Assembly: GCA_013399895.1 (NCBI GenBank)
Contig: VXBA01003281.1
Coordinates: 1-64,000 of the forward strand
DNA: 64,000 nucleotides
Direction: 5' to 3'
Source of the DNA: Serilophus lunatus
Taxonomy: Eukaryota > Chordata > Aves > Passeriformes > Eurylaimidae
This document shows positions 1 through 10,893 of the stretch, in pieces (the first letter of the stretch is position 1; each line of letters begins with the position of its first letter). The notes below the pieces were generated by a model. It was not told the origin of the DNA, did not search any database, and saw only the letters and a list, made by a program, of their open reading frames with translations. Made by a program: the position numbers and the translations under genes.

Positions 1-74
1 CTTAAGGGGAACCTCCCAAACTTGACACAAAGGTAATCCCAGAAAAAACGAACACAAAAAGAAGGTGCTGAGGG

Positions 75-335
75 GAATAGATGGAGTCGCCACTCAGTCC
101 AAGACCTGGGAAGAGGGGGGACCGTGTGCTCGGGGCCTCGAGGCGCCATCACCTCACTGGCCGCAGGCACTCCGGGGATGCCCCAGAGCGACCGCCCGCA
201 GGAGGGGACCCCTAGGATGGGGGCAGGGGGCTGCCGGGGCGCCCCATGGCCACGCTCCCGGGGCCGTTGCCCGCGTCGGGACCAGGGGACCCCGTGCCGG
301 TCCCCTCCTCAGGCAGGACAGAGGTGAGGGTGTTC
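75..335. promoter_or_regulatory. Small CpG-rich islet
   Basis: This segment of about 260 bases has about 20 CpG dinucleotides and visibly high GC, while the surrounding DNA is AT-rich and CpG-poor. CpG-dense islets often mark promoters or first exons, and a donor-like GTGAGG lies at about 324. The overlapping open frames show no recognisable protein. It could equally be a GC-rich minisatellite remnant or a fragment of another repeat. A promoter role is inference. Confidence 0.35.
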
Positions 336-424
336 TGTAAATAGCAGCGGTCCGGATTGAGGACCCTGGGAGGCCATATCCAGCCTGCAGGCCGTAATTT
401 GAGGGCTTCTGATCCAGACATTCG

Positions 425-562
425 AACTCTGAAAGGCTTTGGAGCTATGAACACTTCCCTGGAGAGTCTCTTCCAGTGCCCGACCACACTCTAGTGAAGA
501 ATCTTTGTCCTAATGTTCAGTCTGAAATTCCCCTGACACAGCTTCATTCCATTAAGAGAACT
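425..562 (-). mobile_element. CR1 LINE remnant, minus strand
   Basis: Read on the minus strand, this matches the 3' untranslated part of avian CR1. The recognisable phrases on the plus strand are 'gaacacttccctgga', 'cttccagtgcccgaccac' and 'agtgaagaatctttgtcct'. It is 5'-truncated and diverged, with no coding capacity. Confidence 0.65.
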
Positions 563-1599
563 ACAGTTTCCCAGGATAAAACCTGTAAGCATTATAAAAT
601 ACTTATTATAAAGCTGGGATGATCCCCTAGGCTTATGAGAGATAAAGAGAAGTGCGAAAAAATTATGAACTCTGCATGAAATTTTAAGTTAGCCACTTTA
701 AGCCTCTATGATGGATTTATTAATAACATGTCTATGGTACAATACTTCAGAAGAGCTTAGAGGTTCTCATCTCAAAATAAGTTAGCTCTCATGCCAGAAG
801 CAAACTATCACTAGTGTTCTGTGTGGGTAACATTAAAATAACCCATGAAGCCTGTTTACTATTTTAGTCAGATTGTTACCATTTTCTGAACCAAATTCTT
901 CAAAGACAGCTTGTACAGTAACACACACAAAAAATGTCATGTAAATAAATGAGAGAAAATTATAAGAAAAATAAAGATAAAAGGAAAAACTGTAAACACT
1001 GAGCAGCCACTTACCACAGTTACAGATATGGACTGATCGTAAATAAATTTTCACTGCTTATTAAAAGAAGGTGTTTGGCCATCAGAAGGGCAGAATGTGG
1101 AAGCAACCTTCAGAGAATTACAGTCAAACTTCATAGCGCTTTTCAAATGGAAACTGACAATTGAAAGATCATAATGTTGATGTTGTTTTGGACCCAGTGG
1201 TTCAGAAACTCTTTTCTGCTTGCGTGGCAAAGAAGCACAAGGATACCCACACCTCGAAGAAGAACTTGTGTGGCAGAAAATGAGGTTTTTCTCTCCCCCT
1301 TTCAGTCTCTTTGTACCTCATTCAGTCTAACAAAATAATGTTACTGTATGTTGGCGTAAATTTTGCCTTTCTCATATTTATATTGAAGATTAGGATTCCA
1401 TGTTTTTATCTTAATTCTGAGTTTTATGGAGTTCCTACATCTGCATTGTAATGGCTGCAGTTTTATATTGATGTATATTTTTATGTATCATAGTCTTCAG
1501 TTTCATTAGATTTTGACTCAAATTTAGTTTTATTTACATTATCCATTTCTATTAAATAAATGATTTATTTAAATTAAGACCTAGTTTTTCCCTCCTGAA

Positions 1600-1792
1600 T
1601 ATCCTTTAAAGAATTTCTCTATGGAACGCAGAGGAGTTACCTCATCCCTGGAAACATTCAAGATCAGGTTGGAGAGTTCTTTGAGCAAGCTGATATAATG
1701 GAAGATGTCCATGCTCATGGCAGGGGAGTTAGACTGTCTGGTCTTTAAAGGTCCCTTCCAAGCCAAACCATTCCATGATCTTATCTTATTGC
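1600..1792 (+). mobile_element. CR1 LINE 3' end, plus strand
   Basis: The sequence reads like the CR1 3' untranslated region: 'gttacctcatccctggaaac', 'ttcaagatcaggttggag', 'ggtcccttccaagcc' and 'ccattccatgatctt'. It ends in the diverged CR1 terminal repeat. It is a short 5'-truncated copy, typical of bird genomes. Confidence 0.75.
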
Positions 1793-2257
1793 ATTAATTG
1801 CTAAAATAATAAAAAAATTCAAATTTCTGAGTTCCAAGTTCCTAGAAAACTAAAATGATGGTGCTAGAATTTTGCCTATTCAGTTAACTTGTGCATTAAA
1901 ATGTTAATGGCTCCCGATGATTTTATAGTTTTGATCTCACTACTTATGGTGAAACTAATCTTGGATTTATGTTGTTTACTTTTCAGCTTTATGATTTCAA
2001 GATATGCAGCTGGAAAAGATATAGCATTGTGCATTTAAAGTTAAATTCTATTTGCATTCCCCAAAGTGACAGCCTGGGATAAAAACTATAAATGTAACAC
2101 CAAAACAAGCTTATATATTATTTCATAGGATTTTTAAGGTTTTATACCCTGTCCTTGACATAGATATATTTGGACTCTCCAGCTAGATTCCCAGTTAGAT
2201 GTTATTCTGACTATAACAGTGTTTGTGATATGAAAAAATGTCATCTTTTATTGGCAG

Positions 2258-2409
2258 TGGCTGTCTATGAAGTGCATGTGACAACAGGAGACCTGTGGAA
2301 TGCTGGAACTGAAGCTGATGTCTATATTTCTGTCTATGGAGAAAGAGGTGATACAGGATCAAGACATCTGCTCAGGTCACAGAAATCCAAGAAATTTTTA
2401 AAAGGACAA
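2258..2409 (+). CDS. Exon 1 of window: PLAT 1, first half (type I)
   Basis: Residues 1-51 of the visible product. The acceptor is 'ttattggcag' and the donor GTAAGT. The exon begins with two bases that complete a split codon (phase 1) and ends on a codon boundary. The peptide shows the PLAT opening strand YEVHVTTGDLWNAGTEADV, then strand motif YISVYGERGDTGSRHL and a Lys-rich end. This G-x-RGD-x-G loop is typical of tandem PLAT proteins. It has the same length (152 nt) and phases as the exon at 23843. Confidence 0.93.
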
Positions 2410-2920
2410 GTAAGTGAAAGACAGGGCATTTTTTTGATCTCTTTTTCTCTCAGGTGGGTGGTTATACCAAGGAAGGTGCAATTAGAAAAGAGATAATTAC
2501 TGCATTCCAATGACTCTCCCAAATTCCATAATTAAGCACAAAATACTTCCTCAAGTTATACCGGTGCTTTTGGAAGTCAAAATTTTATTTATGAAGTAGG
2601 TAAGCTGTGTACTTTTGTTTTTCATTCTTCTAAAAATTTGACTTAATAAGCTGCAACTTAAAATTGTTTAGCCGATGAAGCTTTCAGCTGTCTCTCTTTT
2701 CTGATGCCATTCATTTGAATGGAACGACTCCCACTAACAAAGTGACCAGACTTACTACTTCTATTTCAGGAAAACTAATTGTTGTGGCTTGTTTTCACTT
2801 TAGCATTAGGTGATATGACCTTGACAAAAAAGTTATAAGGGTTTATGAGTCTTCAGAATTTCACAGCTGAGGAATGCCCTACTTTTTAGAGTTTACTGAA
2901 ATTTTGTTGATTGATTACAG
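2410..2920 (+). other. Intron 1 (511 bp, phase 0)
   Basis: Bounded by GTAAGT and 'ttgattacag'. AT-rich; no repeats or other features recognised. Confidence 0.85.
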
Positions 2921-2999
2921 ACTGACATCTTTGCTGTTGAAGCTGTGCATCTTGGACATTTGTACAAGATTATTGTCGGACATGATGGTCTTGGATCAG
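2921..2999 (+). CDS. Exon 2 of window: PLAT 1, middle strand pair
   Basis: Residues 52-78. 79 nt, entering in phase 0 and leaving in phase 1. It encodes TDIFAVEAVHLGHLYKIIV, then GHDGLGSG. The LG-x-L-x-K-I-x-(V/I)-x-HD-x-x-G pattern is the PLAT core, with the aspartate in the loop usually linked to calcium or ligand contact. The donor is the weak GTCAGA. The exon at 54638 has the same length and phases. Confidence 0.93.
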
Positions 3000-3788
3000 G
3001 TCAGAAATGTATCTCTTTAGTCACTGAGTACTCCTTGTAAATTCATTAACCTTTTATTTGAATTACAATATGTATTTCTAAAATTAAATGTGTGATAGCA
3101 TTTTAGAAGTGAAAGACAAAGGCTTTCTAATAAATCTGTTCAAGTGACATAGTTACCATATTGTATCAGCACAAATTTAAAATATTTTGTGTTTATTTGC
3201 AATACACTCTCAACCAATATGTTAAGGGAACCATCTGCTAGTAATTTTTCACTAATCTGTGAAGAGGGGGACTGTCTGCATGTTAAGACATTGATTGTGT
3301 CTTGTATTAAAGGTAAAATGGGCAATTATGATTTTAGATTAATCAGCATTATCAGTTGCACTGTAAAGATGCAGTTGAGGATTTTTGCTACACTATTTTG
3401 TCATTAGACTTCTAATTAATGGTGAAACTTAAATTGCTTGCAGTCACAAGTCTTATTTTTCAAACTTTTGCATTTATTATCAAACTTATTTTTAGCCATG
3501 ATAAGTTGCTGTTTAATTTTGCTTATATTTTTATTGGCAAAACAAATAAGTCTCATACGACGACTTTTTAAAGGAGGGAGGGAGGTAGCCATGGAGAGAC
3601 CTAGGAGGTTGCAGGCCCATAAACAAATTCTGGAGTATCTCGAGCAGATACTCTCTTCTCTCCAGCCTTCAGGGGAGTGGTGATTCTAGCAACCTGCCAA
3701 TGGAGCTGCAGATTTTGCAGTTCCATAGAAGAGAGCAAGCTACATGAAGTCTGATGTAATTGAATCCATCAACCTCTCTCTCATGAAC

Positions 3789-3844
<56 letters not shown>

Positions 3845-3856
3845 ATTTATTCTAAG
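3000..3856 (+). other. Intron 2 (857 bp, phase 1) with a 47-base T run before the acceptor
   Basis: The intron is ordinary AT-rich sequence until 3793-3839, a pure T run of 47 bases. The acceptor 'ttattctaag' follows only 17 bases later, so the T run extends the polypyrimidine tract. Confidence 0.85.
3793..3839. repeat. Poly(T) tract, 47 bases
   Basis: An uninterrupted run of T just upstream of the exon at 3857. It may be an expanded polypyrimidine tract, the poly(A) tail of a minus-strand retro-insertion, or an assembly length error. No retrogene body was recognised on its 5' side. Confidence 0.95.
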
Positions 3857-3932
3857 GAAATGGATGGTTTCTGGACAAAGTTGTAATTAAGGATCCTATA
3901 ACAGATTTGGATTATACTTTTCTTTGTCACAG
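3857..3932 (+). CDS. Exon 3 of window: PLAT 1, third part
   Basis: Residues 78-103. 76 nt, phase 1 to phase 2. It encodes NGWFLDKVVIKDPITDLDY then TFLCHR. The G-W-F-L-D-x-V-x-I strand and the later F-x-C-x-R motif are PLAT hallmarks. The donor is GTTGGT, which is weak. The exon at 57805 has the same borders and near-identical NGWFLDK opening. Confidence 0.93.
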
Positions 3933-5448
3933 GTTGGTGTGTTTCATTTTTAATAAATTTGTAACTGCTCTAAGTTTTCCTCCTGAAATATCCAGTAAAG
4001 AGAAATAATGTGTTTTGTAAGAAGCGCCCTGAAATGGTCTAATGCTCTCTGACTCGTAGCTGGCCCCAAACCCCTGGTGCATTTGAGCAATGAAAAGTTC
4101 TGCCTTGAAACTCTCCATTCTTGCACCTTTTGAACTATTTAACAGGTTTTTCTAACATACTCTCCATATCCAACACCCTGTATCTGTCCATCATGTCCAT
4201 CTGTTCTTCCATGCCACGTGATGAAAGGCTTTCAGAAGGGTGGGTTATAGTATCTCCAGCAAATTGTTCCTGATTTACTGAAGTTAGTATGGAGATTAAC
4301 TTGGGGTTCAGTGATCTTAGATTTTAACGTCCTGTGAAATGGCAATCACAAATGCAGCTACCTGACAACATCTCTTTTACTCATTTTCTTTGCAGCCTGT
4401 CACTGAGCTGCAATATAATTTGGAGTGATTCTAACTTCCCTGCCTTTCCCCCTGCAGATACTGCTGCTCTGAATCTTCTGTTCTATAACTCATTTCCAAT
4501 TTTATCTACGCCTGATTAATTCTCAACACCTTGCGGAAAAATTTTAATCGATAAAGATCGGTGCAAACATTAGGAATGGCTAAGTCCAGTCACGTAAGAG
4601 TCTAGCTGCAGCTTGCCAGTGGCACCCCAATTCTATTTCCTCCTCTCACTTCTCTGAGTGAATAAATAACTGCCTGAGACAGCTCAGAGTGAGCGATGTG
4701 CACACTGAAACCGATTTATGTGTGAGTAAGGACTTTCTGCCTATCAGATACAGCACCTCATCCTTGCCTGACCTAATTTTGATTCTGTATTCTAGATGAG
4801 ATGAACTGCTATGAAGAGATCTATAATGCTAGCTTCATACATAATTTAGGGAGAGTTCAAATCCATTTCAGGCAGAAAAATACAGGGTATGTGCTATTTA
4901 TTGTTAGAACCTGATGCTGCGCTTGCTGTCTTTGTGTGTGAATGCTTTTGACTCAAATGGAGTTAGACTTGCCTAAGTAGATGTGTACAATGGCATTGTA
5001 AAGGTATAGTTCAGACATGGTAAAAGTATGGTAAAAGTGATACCAGTGTTGGATTTGCCTCCTCATATAGGGATTTTCAGGGCATGAAACCATTTGCATC
5101 CTCTTGTAGCCTTTTTGCAGACAGGAAGACCAAGCATCGTGACCACTGTGCATTTTGTTATTGATCTGGGATGTACACGAGTTCTCTGATTTGTAATAAT
5201 TGGGTTAAACCCTTGTACCTCAGGAAAACATTTGCTTGCATTTACTTATGTTTCATCAAGAACAAGAAAGCGAAAGCATTTTTTCCAATGTTAATTTCTT
5301 TTCACTACAGCTGGATTTTTGTATTGCTGTTTGTCAGCCTTCAGACTTTAACACATATAACAGCAAATACCAGTATCCAGGTGCCATGTATACATTACTG
5401 TGGAAGTTGTCAATCAAGGTTATTAGTGAAACAGATTCTGTTTTTCAG
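3933..5448 (+). other. Intron 3 (1516 bp, phase 2)
   Basis: Bounded by GTTGGT and 'tttttcag'. No repeat or gene recognised in it. Confidence 0.8.
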
Positions 5449-5525
5449 GTGGCTAGACCAGGGACAGGATGATGGTGGTATTGCTAGGGAGCTGGTTGTG
5501 ACAGATGCCAGCACATTTCCAGGAA
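5449..5525 (+). CDS. Exon 4 of window: PLAT 1, last strand
   Basis: Residues 103-129. 77 nt, phase 2 to phase 1. It encodes WLDQGQDDGGIARELV then VTDASTFPG. W-L-(D/A)-x-x-x-D-D-G-x-x-x-R-E-L closes PLAT repeats in this family. The donor is GTAAGT. It completes a PLAT domain of about 128 residues, close to the usual length. Confidence 0.93.
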
Positions 5526-5627
5526 GTAAGTGAAAATTGGTGGGGAGGAGAACTCAGGCTCACTGTGACTGTGTCAAACGGAATGAAGAAGCTTTGTAAA
5601 TTAATTACACCATTTTTATCTGCACAG

Positions 5628-5659
5628 GACAAGAGCTGGAACTCAAGAGAGAAGAAATT
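5628..5659 (+). CDS. Exon 5 of window: micro-exon spacer after PLAT 1
   Basis: Residues 129-139. 32 nt between 'tctgcacag' and GTAAGA; phase 1 to 0. It encodes the charged peptide RQELELKREEI, probably a short helical spacer between PLAT 1 and the first trefoil. It lies only 102 bases after exon 4 and 137 before exon 6. Its size and place match the 33-nt exon after PLAT 5 (62006). It has no domain of its own, but the flanking phases require it. Confidence 0.8.
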
Positions 5660-5796
5660 GTAAGAATGTCCCTTTTAATTTTAGTTTAAACCATTCTGAT
5701 TATGCTTTGAGTGAAATCAGATCAGTTGAATGCTGTGTAAGATAAATTCCTGTGTATCATCTTCTCATAAGTCTTTTCTGTTGTTTACACAACTAG

Positions 5797-5926
5797 TGGG
5801 CTGCTGAAAAGTGGAAATTTCAGAAAGGCAATACACTTCAATTTTACAACAGGCTTAGCCGTGGCTTCATTTGTCTCAACCCAGATGGCAGGGTTGATGC
5901 TCTTGGTGACAAGAAAAACAAATACG
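5797..5926 (+). CDS. Exon 6 of window: beta-trefoil 1, first part
   Basis: Residues 140-183. Acceptor 'cacaactag', donor GTAAAG; phase 0 to 1. It encodes WAAEKWKFQKGNTLQFYN, followed by RLSRGFICLNPDGRVDALGD. The strand-turn pattern with a G-x-x-I-C-L-N-P-D-G-x-V turn is typical of beta-trefoils of FGF or fascin type, where each lobe repeats a hydrophobic strand and a D/N-G turn. Fold assignment is by pattern, not by a profile search. Confidence 0.88.
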
Positions 5927-7191
5927 GTAAAGTATTTTTCATGCGGATGTATGCATAAAAGATACAAAAAAGGACAACTTTAATAAAGAGATTCCTATAA
6001 TGAATAGGAGTAGATAATTATGCATATTAGTACATCTATTAATACATGTATTAATGGCTATAAGAATTCTGAAATTGCATGCCTATTTTACGTATAGAGC
6101 ACACATACACATGCAAATTCTCATATGGTGTCTTGTCACTGGCTTTCTCCTGTCAAATAGAAACTTCTTGTCATCTGCATGTTAATGTTCACACAGAACT
6201 CATGCGGCAAGGATGTTGCTGTCTTTTGCAACTAGGTTCATTGAAACTAACAAGTTCAAATTTCTAGGTATAGTTCATTAATAAGGACTGTATTTGTGTT
6301 TGTGTGTGTACACATACATACATATATTGATTTTATTCCATTCTTGTCATTGATTTCAATGGCAGTCTACCAGTTCCTCCCCTTTAACAGCTTTCGTCCT
6401 ACTGTGTTACTAACACTTAAATGGAATACATATTATATTAGGCACACATATTTTACCTTTGTAATGATGGAGCTGCTCAGTCTTCTTGACATCTTCCCTA
6501 CTGTTGGGAAGGAATAGAATCTTTCAGGACACACCAAAAAATGCATCAGAACACCACAGGAGTCCTCCAGAGACAGCTGCGTCTTACAAATAGGCAACAT
6601 AATATACTGATAGAACGGTTGCTTAAAAAATCATCTGTTGTTGCTGAGAACAATAAAAATGGCACTACTTTACCTTTCATCAGTATTTTGTAGCTATAAG
6701 ATGTAATTGTTTGGAAAATTGGCCAGATTTAAAATTTTAGAAGCCTTGTGCTACACTGCAGGATTTGCTTTACAAATTCTAGTATGGATATCGAGAAAAC
6801 AAATTCTCCTTTCTTACCTGAGAGCTTTATGTTCCTTATATCACCTGTTATTTATCAACTAAATTCATTGCTGCAGCTTAGTTCATTATGCTGGAGTCCT
6901 CAGCTCCTTTTTATAGATTTTTTTTAACCATATATGCTGATAAAAAGAAATTCGTTCCTTATCATTAGCTGTCAGGGTTTTTCTCCTGCAAAATAGGCAG
7001 TAGTCCCTAGATGACCTTTCTTGAACGAATGAGAGAATGTATTGATTAGAGAGGTCAAAATGTTGAGTTAAACACTTAATTCATTCTTTTCCCTTGAAAA
7101 TTATAAACCATTGATGGTATTTAAATGCTAATATGAATGAATATAATTTCATGCTTATAACAATTTTTTTTTTTTTACATTTGACTGTTAG
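5927..7191 (+). other. Intron 6 (1265 bp, phase 1)
   Basis: AT-rich, with a short T run before the acceptor 'ttgactgttag'. No repeat or gene recognised. Confidence 0.8.
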
Positions 7192-7295
7192 GTTTTTTTG
7201 ATGTAAATGTCAAAAGGAGAAATATATATATGTTCAGCAGTTGTCAGATGCCATATCTTGCTCTTGCTCTTGTCAATGGTCATGTAGCTGGAAAG
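7192..7295 (+). CDS. Exon 7 of window: beta-trefoil 1, second lobe
   Basis: Residues 183-217. 104 nt, phase 1 to 0, donor GTATGA. It encodes GFFDVNVKRRNIYMFSSC and QMPYLALALVNGHVAGK. The pattern F-x-V-x-x-x-x-x-x-x-M-F-x-S, then P-Y-L-A-L-x-L-x-N-G-x-V, is a complete trefoil lobe: a strand pair, then an 'x-L-A-L-x-x-x-G' strand and turn. Confidence 0.88.
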
Positions 7296-8802
7296 GTATG
7301 AAATGCTGTTACTGATTTCTGTTTCATAGTTACATATCATTCTCTGATTAAAAATAATTTTTTTTAATCTGTTTAATAAATAGTTGTGCCTCCAATCTGA
7401 TAAAGTATTAAAAATTCCAGAATTGATCCAAGGAAATTGTCATTGACTAGATGAATTTAGACATTGGGCTTTGTTTTTTCAGAATTTACTTTTTACTCTT
7501 CTGTAGGAAATGTTAACAAAATGATTTTAATTAAATGATTTGGTGCAGGAATACAGACCATTCCAAGCTGTCATTTATATCGGCTTGCCATCTGTTTGCA
7601 AGCTACCTGGAATGCCCTAATGTCTCCTCTTTTTTTGTATAAGGATAAATTTTACAGCTTGATTTTAAATTCCCAGTTTTCCTTTGTATCTTTTCTAAGT
7701 AACATGTTAGTCATAAGGTAACTGGTATAGCCCAGGGTTGATCCATTTTGATATGTTTCATCCCATATTCCAAGTGTTACTGTTGCCTTTCTTTGTCATC
7801 ACTTGCAGTGTACAAGTAGGTAAATGGAGTTGTAGAATTTATTTCCTTCTGATCATAGAATCACAGGATATGCTGAGCTGGAAGGGACCCACAATGATCA
7901 CCCAAGTCCAACTTCTGGCCCTGCACAGGAAAGCCCTAAGAATCACACTGTCTAACTGAGAGCATTGTTCAAATGCCTCTTGAGCTCTCTAAGGCTTGGT
8001 GCTGTGACCTTTTCCCTAGGGAGCTTGTTTCAGTGCTCAAACACCCTCTGGGTGAAGAAACTTTTTCTAATATTCAACCTAAGCCTTCATGCCATTCCCT
8101 TGCGTCCTGTCACTCATCTCCAGAGACACTTGTGACTGTGATGAGGTCTCCCCTCAGTCTCTAAAAAAACATAAAAAGTGACATCTGCTGCTTCTCATAC
8201 AGATTCCCCTCTACTCCCTTCACTATCTGAATGCTTTCTGATAGCAAGCTACACTCTCCTATTGGTGAGGAAAGAAGCTGTTTTCCTTTCGCTTTTCAAT
8301 TTCTTCCCTTTATTTGTGCAGTGAATAATTTCATAGTCAAAGCTGGTCCCATTCCTCTTTTATATGATGTACATTGGCATTAGGGGTAATAGAGTATTCT
8401 CCGTGGAGTTAGGTTCCTCAGTGGGAGCAGCATCAGGCTGCCAGGCAAACCGTCAGACCTCCTTGAAGGACTTGTTCATGTTCACTGCCGTAATTCTGAT
8501 ACCGAGAGCCCCAGTCTGTCAGTGCTGCAGTCCGTCACACTGCAGTACATCTTACTACAGACAGATTATTAACTGAGTACTTAAATTTGAACTTTCTCTT
8601 TTCTACTTTGTTACTGACATCCACAATTTTAGGCCTTAAGTATTAGGACTGCAAATCTGAGAAATAGAAAGATTTTCGGACTGGTGGTAGACTGGTAGTA
8701 TTGTGGGAACTCAATACAGAAGCTAAGTTATGATACTCTCTGGTTTGGATTTTGCCATGCAGTTAATCTAATTTATTATTATTCCTACTTTGTCTTTGTT
8801 AG
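7296..8802 (+). other. Intron 7 (1507 bp, phase 0) carrying a CR1 copy
   Basis: Donor GTATGA, acceptor 'tttgttag'. It contains a minus-strand CR1 3' end at about 7853-8165. Nothing else recognised. Confidence 0.8.
7853..8165 (-). mobile_element. CR1 LINE 3' end, minus strand
   Basis: It starts with the avian CR1 terminus in reverse ('atcatagaatcacaggat', 'gctggaagggaccc', 'atcacccaagtccaac') and runs through 'gggtgaagaaactttttcta' and 'catgccattcccttgcgtcc' to 'gaggtctcccctcagtct'. This is the last roughly 310 bases of the element. It is 5'-truncated and non-coding. Confidence 0.9.
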
Positions 8803-8976
8803 AGCAAAGACAAGGCATGTTGTGAGCTCCGTGTTCACCTTCAACCAAATGGTTGTGCCATTCTTGAGTCAGGCAGCTACCCAGGTCACACTGTGACTTT
8901 CAATCTTCAAGGCAAAGTAGCTGACGAAACAACAGGATATGCTGGCCTTTCCAAAGAATTCGTTGTGCATGTCAAG
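8803..8976 (+). CDS. Exon 8 of window: beta-trefoil 1, last part
   Basis: Residues 218-275. 174 nt with phase 0 on both sides; acceptor 'tttgttag', donor GTAAGG. It encodes KDKACCELRVHLQPNGCAIL, then a Gly-rich turn, and GYAGLSKEFVVHVK. The L-R-V-x-L-x-P-N-G-x-x-x-L strand-turn repeats the trefoil lobe pattern and closes the first trefoil at about 136 residues. This symmetric exon could be skipped without a frame shift. Confidence 0.88.
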
Positions 8977-9588
8977 GTAAGGTGGGTAGAGGGAAATTAA
9001 GAGCATTTTCTAAATTTACTGTTGTAAAGCAGATTGTATCTCACCAAGTGTCAAAGCTAAAAGAGTGATCCTCTTCCACAAGGTGGAGCTCAGCTACAGC
9101 TTAACAGGTAGACACGCTTGACAAGGTTTCCTTTACTGCTCTGCTGGGGTGAGTGATGCTGATGTTGCGGGTAGTACATGCAAATAAGGGTGGGCTGTAA
9201 CACAGCAAAGATGAGACTAAATTTTCTAGTAGACTTTTGGAAAGTAGAAATGCAGATACAGGAGAGAAAGCTGCTGTTGGAAAGAGCTCCTTAATTTGCC
9301 ACATTCCTTGTGCTCTGGATGTTGTGCCGTGGTGCAAGAAAAGGCAGGGAAGCTGCTGGAAGTAGGGAAGGATTTCTACTATTCCGTTTAGTGCCTGCAC
9401 AAAAACCAGCAAATATTCAAAGACTGGAGATATACTTGAATTACTTGAGACTAACTCTATTATGTTTTATGCATGAATATGCATGAATAAATACTTAAAA
9501 TGAAACAGCTGGAGCAGTATCAGTGTCCCAATTTAATATGAAGAAAAGCTGTGCTATTCACAAAAGACTTCTTGTCTCTGATCTAAAG
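8977..9588 (+). other. Intron 8 (612 bp, phase 0)
   Basis: Donor GTAAGG, acceptor 'ctgatctaaag'. The acceptor has a weak pyrimidine tract. No repeats recognised. Confidence 0.75.
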
Positions 9589-9801
9589 GGTGTGTTTCAC
9601 CATGGTGCCATCATTCTGCTCAACACAAATGTCTGCCAGGCTCTGTCCCTCAGACCTGATGGGAGCTGCAGTGGAGCAGGTCAGCAGCAACAGGAATCCT
9701 ACTGGAAGGTGCATAAAGTTGGCTCTGGACTCTGCATGTTTGACAGTGTGAGAAGACCAAGAATGTATCTGAAGATCAAAGATGACCAATGTGATGGAAC
9801 A
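9589..9801 (+). CDS. Exon 9 of window: beta-trefoil 2, first half
   Basis: Residues 276-346. 213 nt, phase 0 on both sides, donor GTAAGC. It encodes GVFHHGAIILLNTNVCQALS, then LRPDGSCSGAGQQQQESYWK, and later VHKVGSGLCMFDSVRRPRMY followed by LKIKDDQCDGT. Two trefoil lobes can be seen: 'x-I-x-L-x-x-x-x-x-x-A-L-x-L-R-P-D-G' and 'W-K-V-x-K-V-G-S-G-x-C-x-F-x-S, then M-Y-L-K-I'. The F-x-S-x-x-x-P-x-x-Y-L-x-I motif is FGF/fascin-like. Exons 8 and 9 are both symmetric phase-0 exons. Confidence 0.9.
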
Positions 9802-10893
9802 GTAAGCAGTTCTTGTTTGTATTTCCTTCTGCTGATAGTTTGAATAAATTGTCAGTGCTAGGAGAGAACTTTTTCCACTTTCTTGGTTAAAAATGGAATA
9901 AAACCTTGTTCAGATTTAAAACATTTCAGATCTTTTCCTTCATTTGCCCAAGAAAAGAGAAAAATGTAGCAAGAGAAGCTGTCATGTAAATTCAGCAGTT
10001 GATTGTAAAGAGCTGATTATGTTTTTAAACTGTTGAGAATGTGGTCATGGTTAAAACGTGCTGCAAGATAGATGACGAAGATAAAACCCATTAAAAAATA
10101 GCTAAGATGCAAATGACTGTGTACTGCACTGACTTTTAAAGCGTGATTCTATCCATCTAAGTTCAAATTCTCATATTTATGTGAAAAGTATTGTCACATA
10201 ACTTTTATCTGGAAGTTCAAGAAAAGTGGATATGAAGTAGAGTTGTGTAAGTACTCAGATGTGAGATCCATGAGAGTTTTGCAATTGTCTCCAGAACAGC
10301 TTGTTCAGAGATTAAAATATTTGATCTGTATTTTGAATGTAGGCTTTGTGAGTATCTTATTTTTCAGCAGTGTTCTCACCAATGGATCAGGAGGTCGGGA
10401 TAAAAAGTGATGCCGGGTAAAGGTTTTGAAATTAAACTTGTAAGTGCTGCAAAGTTGAAAAAAAGTTACATGTATTTTATAGAAGTTGTGTTATGTAGCA
10501 TTACCAAATCTGTGCTATCTATAAACTATGTATATAAACATCTTATTTCTGAAATATATATTTTAACATTCCTTAATCCTCTGAAAGTTGTTTAAGTGGG
10601 AAACTTCATTGAATATCTCTAGAATTTGCCTAAATCCTAACATAAATCCGAATGCTTTCACTTACCTTTGAGTTACCTAATTTATGTGATTAGTCTTTCT
10701 GGTCACAAAGGAATAAACAGGGATAAGGTGCAGGTATGTCTGTGAGTATAACAATGATGCATGTTGTAAAGAATGTAAAGTTAATCTGAAATGCTATTGG
10801 AAAGTAGTAAGAACTGAGGCTTAAGAAACATTCAACTTCTGTAGCTACATAAATTCAATTGTTGAATTTATATTTCTGTGTTCAATTTCTCAG
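9802..10893 (+). other. Intron 9 (1092 bp, phase 0)
   Basis: Donor GTAAGC, acceptor 'caatttctcag'. AT-rich with no recognised element. Confidence 0.8.

Larger units (their letters stand above)
1..2257. other. Upstream non-coding sequence (intron side of the first visible exon)
   Basis: No exon that can be joined in phase to the exon at 2258 was recognised here. The stretch holds a GC-rich islet (about 75-335), a minus-strand CR1 remnant (about 425-562) and a plus-strand CR1 3' end (about 1600-1792). The rest is AT-rich and featureless. The exon at 2258 needs one base from an upstream exon, so this is most likely part of an intron. Confidence 0.6.

Noticed and set aside
2231..2270. In-frame Met followed by a hydrophobic, signal-peptide-like stretch just before PLAT 1 (also before PLAT 3 near 23794 and PLAT 5 near 53842)
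   Set aside because: In all three cases the hydrophobic residues come from reading the polypyrimidine tract of the acceptor. The splice phase and homology begin exactly after the AG, so these are not starts.
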